From the NCBI GenBank assembly GCA_022605405.1, contig JABYQQ010000006.1, positions 248,001 to 312,000 on the forward strand: DNA of 64,000 nucleotides, written 5' to 3'. Under the pieces are notes generated by a model. The model made no database searches and had not been told where the DNA came from. It saw only the letters and a program-made list of their open reading frames with translations. The position numbers were made by a program, and so were the translations under genes. The stretch comes from Earliella scabrosa. Its lineage: Eukaryota > Basidiomycota > Agaricomycetes > Polyporales > Polyporaceae. Shown here one piece after another: positions 31,408-41,160 of this stretch; position 1 is the first letter of the stretch, and every line of letters starts with the position of its first letter.

Positions 31408-33860
31408 ATGGCAGCATACAACAACTTTGTCCCACTTACACAGTTCAACCACATCACACCTGATCATGTTCAGGAGCAAGTCCTGAACGACATACCGGCT
31501 GGTACTCCAGACGATCAAGTCATCAGCCATGTGGCTCAGAACTTGACTCGTCTACTTCAGACTCGTCTGTCTGAGTACACTACCTCCCTTACAGCCGAAA
31601 TGGCTCAGCACATGGACAAAACTTTCCATGGCATGGTGCAATACCTCAACACTCTCACCACTCTGGTTAACAACCAACAACAGCTTGTTCAGTCTTACAA
31701 GTCCCAGGTTGATGTTGGAGTTTGGGATTGGACAGTCTCGTAGGTACACTCCCGATTTGGACAGGCTTAGTCAGCACGTAGTATATGTCGCGTTCCGCTG
31801 CCTGTATCTTACCCTCATGCGTTTGCAGAGCTCAGCCAAACGCAATTCATCGTTGTTGATCGCACTCGGCTCCCCTCGCACTTCAACACAAACGCATCGC
31901 GGCTAGCTACCGCTCACCAAAGCTCGAGCCTCAGACCCCTCGTATCGGGTGCTGCTGGTCGCTACTCGGGATCTATGCGACGCACCCACGATCTACCCGA
32001 TTACGAAGATCGCTCACGTCAAGGCTCGCAGGAGGCTCGCGAGCACCAGACCAACGACCTCGCCGCCGAGGATCACCACACGCCACGCCCGATTGGCACA
32101 AACTACGACAGCTGCGCGCGGATGGCCCTGGGCAGGAGTGCAAGAGACCCCGAGCTAGGATGCCGGAGGTGACGCGCCCGCAGGATGGATCCAGCGCGTG
32201 AGCCGGAGAGTCGAAGGATGACTCTGCCGGAGGGAATGCTGCGACGGGAGTATCGAGCAAGGGGGAGCGTTGGCAGGGAGTGGGACAGGGGCGGTAGGAG
32301 CCGGTGAGTGGCACACAAAGGTGCGGATGGGATTCCGCTGGTGCACTACCGCGCTCGAGGCACTGGTCGCAAGTCCTCGGTGGAGACTGGGAGTCCCACC
32401 TGGAGGCATCGGTGCGCAGGCCAGGACGACGGCCGCGCAGGTCGCGCTCACGCGCACACTCGAGTCCGCAGGTCGACGCGGACATCCCACCCGATATCAA
32501 GATTCAGGGGGAGCTTATGTTCTTCAGAGTATGATCATGGAACTTTTCGGACTGTACGCTACGTATTCCCGGTTGCTCATCGTGTACCTCCTTCGACTGA
32601 GGGGGAGTGTTGGAGTTTGGGATTGGACAGTCTCGTAGGTACACTCCCGATTTGGACAGGCTTAGTCAGCACGTAGTATATGTCGCGTTCCGCTGCCTGT
32701 ATCTTACCCTCATGCGTTTGCAGAGCTCAGCCAAACGCAATTCATCGTTGTTGATCGCACTCGGCTCCCCTCGCACTTCAACAGTTGACGCTCTTCCGGC
32801 AGGAGGAGGTGGTCATTTCAGACAGCCAAAGATTGGGGAGCCCCCCATCTTTAAAGGCTCGGACGATAAGATCAAGCTGGAAGAGTGGAGAAACCTCATT
32901 AGTTTGTGGTGTGCACATGAGGGTATCACTACAGACAAGCAGAAGATCGTTACTGCTTTGTCACGGCTTCAAGGACCAGCCCACAAGTACATGGAGTCCT
33001 ACTATGACCGTGTGGGCCGTAACTTGGACCTTGGAAGCTGGGATGACTTTGTGGACGAGCTAGCACAGATCTATGGACAAAGGGACGACAAGGAAGGAGC
33101 GAAGGAGATCACTGCGCTCTTCAGCAACAAGGAACTGGCCTCGAAGGACTTCATCAAGTATGCTGAACGGTTCCGCACACTTGGACGTCTTACTGGTTAT
33201 GACGATGAGCTTCTCATTGACAAGCTTCGTGAAGTCATCAGTCGAGACATGTGCATTGCTCTTGTGGGCAAAGGCAGCAAGGACGTTCCGAAGAAGTGGA
33301 CTGAGTTTCTCGACATGCTACTTGAGTTCTACAAGGAGCTCAATCCTGAGAAGACTCGAGGCACAGTGTTCAGCAAGAGCAGTTTAGACAACAGCGGTTC
33401 TACCCCAATGGAGGTTGATGTGGCTGAAAAGTCACGCAAGGGCAAGGGCAAGGGCAAACAAGTGGCTACAGCGTCAACTGACAAGAAGAAATTCTGTCAT
33501 GTTTGCCATAAGACAACCCACAATACTCAGGATTGTTATCGGTTGGCTGAAAATGCTGACAAGAAGCCCAAACCCAGGACTCAGCCTAGCGGGAATGAAC
33601 AGAAGGCAGGCGGAAGTGGGACACAAGCGTCAAAACCTGGCAAGGTTAAGAAGACGCGTGTAGTGCAGATCGAAGTTACGGATGATGAGGACGATACCCC
33701 CAAGTCTTCAGCATCCATTTCCACTGCGAGAATTGAGGAAGAGGATGTCAAGGAATTGGCCTTGATTGAGAAAGATGAACCTCAGTCTCGTTCCAGCCGG
33801 TCTCGTGCAGGCAAGGCTGTGACCTCTACAACCTCGGATTTTCTCAAGCGCCACCTGTGA
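31408..33860 (+). pseudogene. Gypsy gag, split by TRIM-like insertion
   Basis: The N-terminal part (31408-31712) starts MAAYNNFVPLTQFNHITPD and resumes after the insertion at 32784-32789, in frame when the insertion and one GTTGA repeat are discounted. The main part has the Gag core (PPIFKGSDDKIKLEEWRN, TALFSNKELASKDFIKYAERF), a basic stretch (KSRKGKGKGKQ) and a single CCHC zinc knuckle (CHVCHKTTHNTQDC, 33497-33538), then an acidic C-terminus. It stops at 33858-33860, overlapping the pol frame. The interruption should block full-length Gag. Confidence 0.88.
31713..32783 (+). mobile_element. TRIM-like small LTR element in gag
   Basis: Two identical-looking 176-bp LTRs (31713-31888 and 32608-32783; ends TGTTGGAG...TTCAACA) enclose a 719-bp GC-rich interior without retrotransposon genes. 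Flanked by GTTGA on both sides (31708-31712, 32784-32788). A purine tract (GAGGGGGAG) precedes the 3' LTR. Size, lack of genes and LTR form fit a terminal-repeat retrotransposon in miniature, probably mobilised by a Copia element. The interior shows no obvious match to the Copia copies in this window. Confidence 0.9.
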
Positions 33861-36800
33861 CGACCTGCGAACACGTGGCGGAGAATGGTAAACCCAATGT
33901 CGGAATGAACACCTTTGGTGTAAGCATTAGTAGCACGGACACTCCTGTAGTATCATCATGTTCTCGTAGCAGGAATTCATTCAAATTGCCCGTGACACTG
34001 TGGGTTTACGGAAAGAAAGTGCAGGTCGAAGCTCTGGTAGACTCAGGGGCCACAACATCTTTCATCAACACATCAGTTGTCGAAAGTAACAGCCTGGTTA
34101 CTCATAAGCTGGCGCACCCGTACGACGTGTATAACGCGGACGGGACCTCTAACAAGTGTGGACAGATCAAATATGGTGTCCGCTCCTATGTCGAGATAGG
34201 GTCACATAAGTCAACTCACCAGCTGCTCGTTGCAGACTTGGGTGACAAAGACATGATCCTTGGGTATACGTATCTACGACGTCACAACCCTGAGATCGAC
34301 TGGGAACATGGAGAGTGGAGGTTCACCAGGTGCCCTGAGAGCTGTGCCCCACGAGCTCGTAAAAACATCAATGTAACTGGAGAAGAAGCCGACGAACTTC
34401 AGTTACCAAGGGAGGATCCCTTGATCACTTCACTGGACGAATTAGGAGAGAAGTGTATCGACAATCCACACATCAACTGGATCTCTATGGATGATCCAGA
34501 GAGCCAAGATATTGCGCAGTTGAATGCTGAGATACTTGCAAAAGATCTCGAGGAGATTGATGATGACGACTCGTGTGAATGGCAGTCAATAGTACCAGAA
34601 CACCTCCACGAGTATGGCAGTGTCTTCTCCAAGAAGCAGTCAGAACGGATGCCAGTGCGTAAGCCATATGATCATGGAATTGACTTTGAGGAGGATGCAT
34701 CTCTTCCTCGACCGTCAAAACTGTATCCGATGTCCCCCATGGAGCGAAACTCCTTGGATGCATGGATTGATGAAGAACTCCGTAAGGGGTATATCAAAAA
34801 ATCCAAGAGCCCACTTGCCGCACCTGTCTTCTTTGTCAAGAAGAGTGATGGGAGCCTTCGACTGGTAGTTGACTATCGGAAGTTGAATGATATCACAATA
34901 AAGAACCGTTATCCTATTCCCCGGATTGCAGACTTGGTTGATTCACTCAGCCAGGCGTCGATATTCACAAAAATTGACTTGCGATGGGGATATAACAATG
35001 TTCGCATCCGAAAGGGTGATGAATGGAAAACGGCCTTTATCACACACCGAGGTCTGTTTGAAGCCAATGTTATGTACTTTGGTTTTTCGAACGCACCAGC
35101 CACCTTTCAAGCCATGATGAATGACATACTTGGCGATCTCATTAGAGATGGACACGTTGTTGTGTATCTAGATGACATATTGATCTATACCAATGACATC
35201 CGTCAACATCGAGAGATTACACGAGAGGTGCTTAAGCAGCTTCGAGATAATGATCTCTTTGCTAAACCAGAGAAGTGCTTCTTTGAAAAAAGTAGCATTG
35301 AATATCTGGGCATGATAATCTCGAAGGGACATGTAGAGATGGACCCAAAGAAGCTTTCGGGAGTGACTGAATGGCCAAGACCAACCAAAGTCAAGCAAGT
35401 TCAAGCCTTTTTAGGTTTTGCAAACTTCTATCGACGTTTTATCAAGGACTTTGCAAAACATGCTCGGCCACTCACTTCACTAACCAAGAAAGACCAACCT
35501 TGGGTATGGGGTGACGAACAAGAACATGCATTCATCAGCCTGAAAGAGGCGTTCACCTCAGCTCCAATACTACGCATCCCCGATGATGTCAATCCATTCA
35601 GGCTTGAGACTGATGCCAGTGACTTTGCTACTGGTGCAGTACTCTCACAACAGGACCCAACTGACAAGTTGTGGCACCCTGTAGCCTTTTACTCCAAGTC
35701 ACTCAATGTTCATGAACGGAACTACGAGATATATGACAAAGAGATGCTTGCAATCATTCGAGCTCTAGAGGAGTATAGACATCACTTGGAAGGACATCCT
35801 GAGACTGTAGAAATATGGTCTGACCATCAGAATCTGACATACTTCAAGACTGCACAGAAGTTGACACGTAGACAGGCCAGATGGTCTCTCTATCTCACAC
35901 GATTCAACTTTGTACTACGCCACAAACCAGGCAAGACAATGCTTACTGCAGACCCTCTGTCCAGGAGGCCAGACCATGAAGAGGGGGTGGAATTTGATAA
36001 CCGAGACCAGGTTCTTCTCAAACCTGAATTTTTTGCCATCGGTGCTGTCGATTCCTCTCATGAGTCGCCTATCAATGACGATCAACTTCTAAGAGAGGTC
36101 AAAGAAGCGTTATTGCACGACGATGTTACCCAGGACTATCAGCAATTGTTGAAGTCTGGACCAAGAGAGTTCAGCAAGTCTCTTGAAGATTGGAACTTCG
36201 AGAACGGACTGTTGCTTTATAGAGGCAAAGTCTACATTCCAAAGAGCGAAGATGACGACCTCCGGAGACGTATAGTTCAAATGCATCATGACCTACCTTC
36301 TGCAGGACATCCAGGAAGGTGGAAAACATATGAACTAGTCTCACGGAACTATTGGTGGCCAGGCATGTCTATCTTCACAAAGAAGTATGTGGCGGGTTGT
36401 GATACGTGCCAACGTATGAAGAACCGTCCTCAGCGACCTTATGGACCACTCCAGCCAAACCCGGTCCCGCAAGGGCCATGGGAAATTATCACTATCGACC
36501 TCATTACTCAGTTACCAGAGTCATTTGGTTATACAGCCATCTGTGTAGTAGTGGACAGGCTCACTAAAAGAGCACACTTCTTCCCTATTCAGAATGAGTT
36601 CTCTGCAAAGGACTTGGCGGAACTTCTTTATGAAAGAATATGGCCTTTACATGGCCTTCCGCTTCAGATTATCTCTGACAGAGGAACACAGTTCGCAGCA
36701 GAGTTGTTCCAGGAATGGTGCAAACTGCTTGGGATTGAGTCGTCAATGTCCACCTCCTATCACCCACAAACAGATGGCCAGACTGAAAGAGTCAACCAGA

Positions 36801-37549
36801 CTTTGGAACAGTACCTTCGTTGCTACATTGACTATCAGAAAGATGATTGGTCAAAGTTGCTGAGTGCTGCAGAGTTTGCCTACAACAATGCCGCACACGA
36901 AGGAACCAAAGAGAGCCCATTCTTTTTGGAATATGGTCGACACCCCAGAGCTGGACCAACGCTGGCCAAAGAAGCAACCCCCACAGACCTCACAGACATT
37001 ATGTGGAGCAGACAGCAAGCACAGGAGCAAGCGAAAGCTGCTCTTGAGTTGGCTGCTGAGCGAATGAAGTGGTATTACGACCAAGGCATTCAGAAGGTAC
37101 CCTTCAAAGTGGGAGATAAAGTTCTGTTAGATGTACGGGACTATCAAACCACGGGTCGGAAGCTCAATGCTCGGTATGCAGGACCCTTTGAGATAGTTGA
37201 AAAACTTTCTCCAGTCACATTCAGGCTGAAATGGCCACCACGAATGACAAAGGTTCATCCTGTTTTTCATACCAGCAAGCTTATACCCTATCATGACTCA
37301 GAGATACCAGGCCAGAAGGCAGCTCCGCCAGAGCCAGTGCTTATTGACGGCAATGAGGAGTATGAAGTTGAGAAGATTCTGGACTCAAGGCGCTATCGCC
37401 GACAGCTCCAATACTTTGTCCGGTGGAAAGGATATGGCCCAGATGAGGACTCATGGGAGCCAGTCAAGAACCTCTCAGGCTCGCAAGAGCTTATTGAAGA
37501 GTTCCATGCTGCTCACCCTCAGGCAATCCGCACACTAGACCATGAATAA
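33779..37549 (+). CDS. pol: Gypsy pol polyprotein with chromodomain
   Basis: Open from 33779 (after a TGA at 33776) with the conserved part starting near 33857; it lies in the -1 frame relative to gag and overlaps it by about 80 nt, so expression by -1 frameshifting is expected, though I see no classic slippery heptamer. Residue positions counted from 33857: protease DSGA at 62-65; reverse transcriptase about 300-500 with YLDD near 436; RNase H near 580 (ETDASDFATGAV); integrase HHCC finger about 809-855; DDE residues in TIDLI (near 880), SDRGTQF (near 941) and QTERVNQT (near 977); a C-terminal chromodomain about 1168-1222 (EYEVEKILD...FVRWKGYG). All key residues are present. A chromodomain directs chromovirus integrase to marked chromatin. 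Confidence 0.95.
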   Translation, partial: TSVSFQPVSCRQGCDLYNLGFSQAPPVTTCEHVAENGKPNVGMNTFGVSISSTDTPVVSSCSRSRNSFKLPVTLWVYGKKVQVEALVDSGATTSFINTSVVESNSLVTHKLAHPYDVYNADGTSNKCGQIKYGVRSYVEIGSHKSTHQLLVADLGDKDMILGYTYLRRHNPEIDWEHGEWRFTRCPESCAPRARKNINVTGEEADELQLPREDPLITSLDELGEKCIDNPHINWISMDDPESQDIAQLNAEILAKDLEEIDDDDSCEWQSIVPEHLHEYGSVFSKKQSERMPVRKPYDHGIDFEEDASLPRPSKLYPMSPMERNSLDAWIDEELRKGYIKKSKSPLAAPVFFVKKSDGSLRLVVDYRKLNDITIKNRYPIPRIADLVDSLSQASIFTKIDLRWGYNNVRIRKGDEWKTAFITHRGLFEANVMYFGFSNAPATFQAMMNDILGDLIRDGHVVVYLDDILIYTNDIRQHREITREVLKQLRDNDLFAKPEKCFFEKSSIEYLGMIISKGHVEMDPKKLSGVTEWPRPTKVKQVQAFLGFANFYRRFIKDFAKHARPLTSLTKKDQPWVWGDEQEHAFISLKEAFTSAPILRIPDDVNPFRLETDASDFATGAVLSQQDPTDKLWHPVAFYSKSLNVHERNYEIYDKEMLAIIRALEEYRHHLEGHPETVEIWSDHQNLTYFKTAQKLTRRQARWSLYLTRFNFVLRHKPGKTMLTADPLSRRPDHEEGVEFDNRDQVLLKPEFFAIGAVDSSHESPINDDQLLREVKEALLHDDVTQDYQQLLKSGPREFSKSLEDWNFENGLLLYRGKVYIPKSEDDDLRRRIVQMHHDLPSAGHPGRWKTYELVSRNYWWPGMSIFTKKYVAGCDTCQRMKNRPQRPYGPLQPNPVPQGPWEIITIDLITQLPESFGYTAICVVVDRLTKRAHFFPIQNEFSAKDLAELLYERIWPLHGLPLQIISDRGTQFAAELFQEWCKLLGIESSMSTSYHPQTDGQTERVNQTLEQYLRCYIDYQKDDWSKLLSAAEFAYNNAAHEGTKESPFFLEYGRHPRAGPTLAKEATPTDLTDIMWSRQQAQEQAKAALELAAERMKWYYDQGIQKVPFKVGDKVLLDVRDYQTTGRKLNARYAGPFEIVEKLSPVTFRLKWPPRMTKVHPVFHTSKLIPYHDSEIPGQKAAPPEPVLIDGNEEYEVEKILDSRRYRRQLQYFVRWKGYGPDEDSWEPVKNLSGSQELIEEFHAAHPQAIRTLDHE

Positions 37550-37578
37550 CTTCTACTTCTCATCGGAGCTCGAACTAG

Positions 37579-37587
37579 AAGAGGGGG
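37579..37587 (+). promoter_or_regulatory. Gypsy polypurine tract
   Basis: AAGAGGGGG, three bases before the 3' LTR, the expected plus-strand primer. Confidence 0.75.
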
Positions 37588-37590
37588 TAA

Positions 37591-38246
37591 TGTTACAATT
37601 TTCCCTACATTTCTAGCGCCTATCTATAGTTTTCTACTGTATATCTTCGCATATTTCGCATTTCTAGAGGTTATCTGCCCTTAGCTGTGCTTATCTAACC
37701 CTACTTACCATCAGAAGGGTTAGGGGCATTGATTAGGAATGTAGTTCTCATGATCTGATCACCATTCAGGGACATAGTCTAGACTCTTCCAGTCCATCAT
37801 TCCAGACTGTTTCCAGACTGTTCTATGTCTAGAACAGTGCTGATCTTGTCTAGACTGGCCTTCCAGAAGGTTCTCTGTCTGGACCAGTCTAGGACAGGTC
37901 CAGGGGAGTCTAGAGGTGGAACATTCTAGAGTAGTTGGTAAAGTACTGTTTGCTATTGGCTAGTTTTCCTCCCGGCACTTGGCCAAGGGCAGGCCAAGTC
38001 CCTTGGAGTATGACTCACCCTGAGTCATGCCTGACTCATCCTGTCATGTGATAGCTTAGTAACCTAGAGTATCTGGGGTCTGTACCAGTCCCAGGGGTAC
38101 CAGCACACATGTATATAAGCAGGCACTCTGGGGGCTACTCCCCCAGACTTATCCACTTATTGTCTACACCCATCTACCCTCACATCTCTCACACACACCT
38201 CAACATCTACAAAGTGAGTATTTCTATTTTGGGTTTTCCCCTTATA
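37591..38246 (+). repeat. Gypsy 3' LTR
   Basis: 656 bp, same ends as the 5' LTR; followed by the TAACC duplication. Confidence 0.93.
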
Positions 38247-38790
38247 TAACCAAACATGGAAAATTACTCAAAGATTTACATTGCATATAACTCTCTTTTG
38301 AACTGAGCATTAACTGCTGTCAGATATGTCAGATAATCTCATCTCTCCATTTCATTTGACATAGTGTGCATAGAAGACATTTTGCAGTGCACGAACTTTT
38401 ATCATGAACTTTCATCACTCCAATGAACTTTTTCAGGTATAGTATAGAATTCCAGTAAACCAGACCCTTCACAGACTTTGAATGGCACATTGTAAACTAT
38501 TAGATACACCGAGAACAAGCTCATTGCACATGGCTTTATGCGGCATAGCATGCCACTCTGTTTTGCTTACCACACTAGCTTATTTCTGTCATCTCAATGC
38601 AGTATTTATTTGTTGCAGTATCTTAATTCTAGTGTAACTGTGAGCTGATCTTTGGCTTCTCAATGAAACATAATTCTTTTCATTCATGTCATTTCATTTA
38701 TTTACAGCATTTGTTCATCCATACAGCCCAAGCAGCTCAGAATATTACACTACTAGTACAGCAAATAACCACTATAATGTGTTTTCAATG
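38247..38790 (-). repeat. Long inverted-repeat arm, right, cut by Gypsy
   Basis: Inverted match of 20930-21470. Directly before the Gypsy insertion it was continuous with 29265-29423; joining the two flanks at TAACC reproduces the order seen at 21270-21560. No gene. Confidence 0.65.
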
Positions 38791-38802
38791 ACTTGTTGAG
38801 AA

Positions 38803-39875
38803 GTGGGCCATGTCTGGCAGGGTACGATTGATGAGTGGGGGTATGATATTTATAAGCAAACTTACCATACTATACTCTGTAATCTATCCATAGATGTGTG
38901 TCTCATAGATATAACAGAATGTTACTTAGTTAACAGTGAATATCTGGCTCAGTTGTATCCAGAATGTCTTCGAAGCAGTTCCATTGAACAGAGCTGATTT
39001 TTCTGGTTTCAATGATATATAATACTTCATTGATTGATTAGAAACTGACAGAGATACACATTCAAGTGATTACTTATAACTATGCCTGCCAGATTGGGTA
39101 ACTTAGGCGCCCGTCGTGCGCCCATGAAATGCGAAAAACAGCCCATCCTTCCCAATTTGGGCAATTGTATTTTGACTCTAGCACATACAGTTTTGATTAA
39201 AAACATATAGTGATATATATGATTTTGTTCCCACAATTTATGGCTACAATCTGAGATTGTCAGAAGTCATGTGACCAGGAACTGTTGAGCACCGTCGGCC
39301 GAAAATCCGAAGCTTTCTGTGTCCCAGTTGAAAGTGAGGCACAGAAAGTTTCGGATTTTCGGCCATTTGGGCGCTTATTTTGCGTTTATGCTGTGCTCAA
39401 GTGCCCATTCACAATGCGCAAAACAGCCCATTCTTCCCAATATGGGCAAGTTTATTTCTGTTCTAACTCACTCAGTTTTGATCGTAAACATATGATAATG
39501 TAATCAATATGTTCCCACAACATATGGCTACAATCCGAGGTGGTCATTCAATTAAGCGCCCATCGGCTGAAGCTACAAAAACGAGTGCGACATGTTCCCA
39601 GCATGTCGCACAAATCATCGGATTTGTCGGCATTTGGGCGCTCATTTGCGTGCCAAGGTGGCAGTGCTATGGGCGCCTGGTGGTCAGGCCAACCCTAGAC
39701 TAGGGCTAGAGCCAGTAAACAGTTTCTTACTGGGCGTCTGCTACAGTAAGTACTGTTACTTACTTAAGGTAAGCGGAGTATGAAAGATGTTCCCACAGGC
39801 TCAGGTTTGCGTGACGCGGAATGGCGGAGAATGTCGTGCTTAAAGGACGATCTCTTCGTTCCTCATCAATCGTAA
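38803..39875. repeat. ~1.06-kb repeat ending CTCATCAATCGTAA
   Basis: Begins with an inverted left-end-type sequence (GCCATGTCTGGCAGGGTACGATTGATGAG region, 38808-38835) and ends CTCATCAATCGTAA at 39862-39875. The first ~600 bp recur in direct orientation at 51515-52100 and 53155-53755, the last ~350 bp at 47190-47548. Contains an imperfect hairpin at 39296-39363. Non-coding. Confidence 0.65.
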
Positions 39876-40065
39876 TACATGTTACTCTACACAACTTCAG
39901 AAACACTACATTGTTTATGGCGAGTGAAAGTTGTAGATAACACTGAGTTATTGAGTACCATTACACAACCCTACAGAGTCCAGGAGGATGATCATTGGTA
40001 TCCCCTGTGTTACAAGCTAGTGGTCTAATTCTGGCTGAATATATTTCTAGATCAGCATGGGCAAA

Positions 40066-41160
40066 TGACCAATTGTTCGAGAAGGTGCAATGATTGTCAA
40101 TTTTCTATACTTCAATGTACATATAACAGCTCAGTAGTATATGAAATGGATGAGATGATACAATAGAGAATTATCATGGGTTTTCCGCAATTTTTGCCAT
40201 AGAACTGATGGAGTTATTTAATAAATAGTGAATAGATCGTTCAGTTGTGATGAGAATATTCCCACGGTGGTGTGATTGAAGAGAGCTCATTTTTCCGGTT
40301 CTAATGGTATATAACACTCTATACATTCATCAGAAACTGACAGAGATGGTAGAATAGCCACTGGAAAGTCCCAAACCACCATTGATGGCATATAGAACAC
40401 AGTGGTTATGTCGCACAGAGCTAAGTTTTTGCTTGTCAATGACCTATAACACTTTATGCTTATGACCCTTCATTGTTCTACTAACCAGTATTTACTTGTT
40501 AATGAAGCGCCAACAGCTGAGAATATTACTCAACTAGTGCAACAAATAAGCACAGAAGTTTGCTATTTCAATGGTATACAACACTCTATATAACTTCAGA
40601 AAGGCAACATTGTTCACAGAGTAGATAACACTAAGCTATCATCTATGTTTGCATACTGAAAATGAACTTCTGCATTATAGTGACAGTAGTCTAATGGTTA
40701 GTACACTGTGCTGTTATTTGTGTGACTGGAGGTTCAATTCTGGCTGGGTGCATTTTTTGGGTCAAGATGGGCGCTAATTATGCCCCTGAAACCCGGTGAG
40801 CTGTCAATGTTGGTGGTCGTCGACAGCTCCCTAGGAAATTTCTGGCATTTTCTGAAATGGCCACCATTTACACTTCAAAGCATATCTCTGCCAGTTTCTA
40901 ATGGATGTATAGAGTGTTATATACCATTAGATCCAGAAAAATGAGCTCTCTTCAATCGCACCACCGCGGGAATATTTTCATCACAACTGAACGATCTATG
41001 CAGTGTTTACTGAATAGCTTTGTCAGTTCAATAGCAAAAATTATGGAAAAATCATGATAATTCTCTATTGTATCATCTCTATCCGTTCCATATACCCCTG
41101 AGCTCTTACATGTACATTGAAGTATGGAAAGTTGACAATCACAATTATTGCCACTTTCGA
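40066..41160. repeat. Foldback element with ~280-bp inverted ends, copy 2
   Basis: 40066-40360 and 40866-41160 are inverted repeats of each other and match the ends of 19690-20815. The central part is the inverse of that copy's centre and carries the tRNA-like sequence at 40680-40752. Confidence 0.75.
40680..40752 (+). repeat. tRNA-like sequence, second copy
   Basis: Box-A-like TAGTCTAATGGTTAGTA and box-B-like AGGTTCAATTCTG; same family as 20098-20172. Not foldable into a full cloverleaf by eye. Confidence 0.6.

Larger units (their letters stand above)
29424..38246 (+). mobile_element. Complete Ty3/Gypsy chromovirus retrotransposon
   Basis: 656-bp LTRs at both ends with identical length and one visible mismatch (a C/A change near 29487), flanked by a perfect 5-bp duplication TAACC (29419-29423 and 38247-38251). 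Order: LTR, primer site, extra ORF, gag (interrupted by a TRIM-like element), pol (protease, RT, RNase H, integrase, chromodomain), polypurine tract, LTR. Nearly identical LTRs and an open 1,230-codon pol mean recent insertion. Confidence 0.95.
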
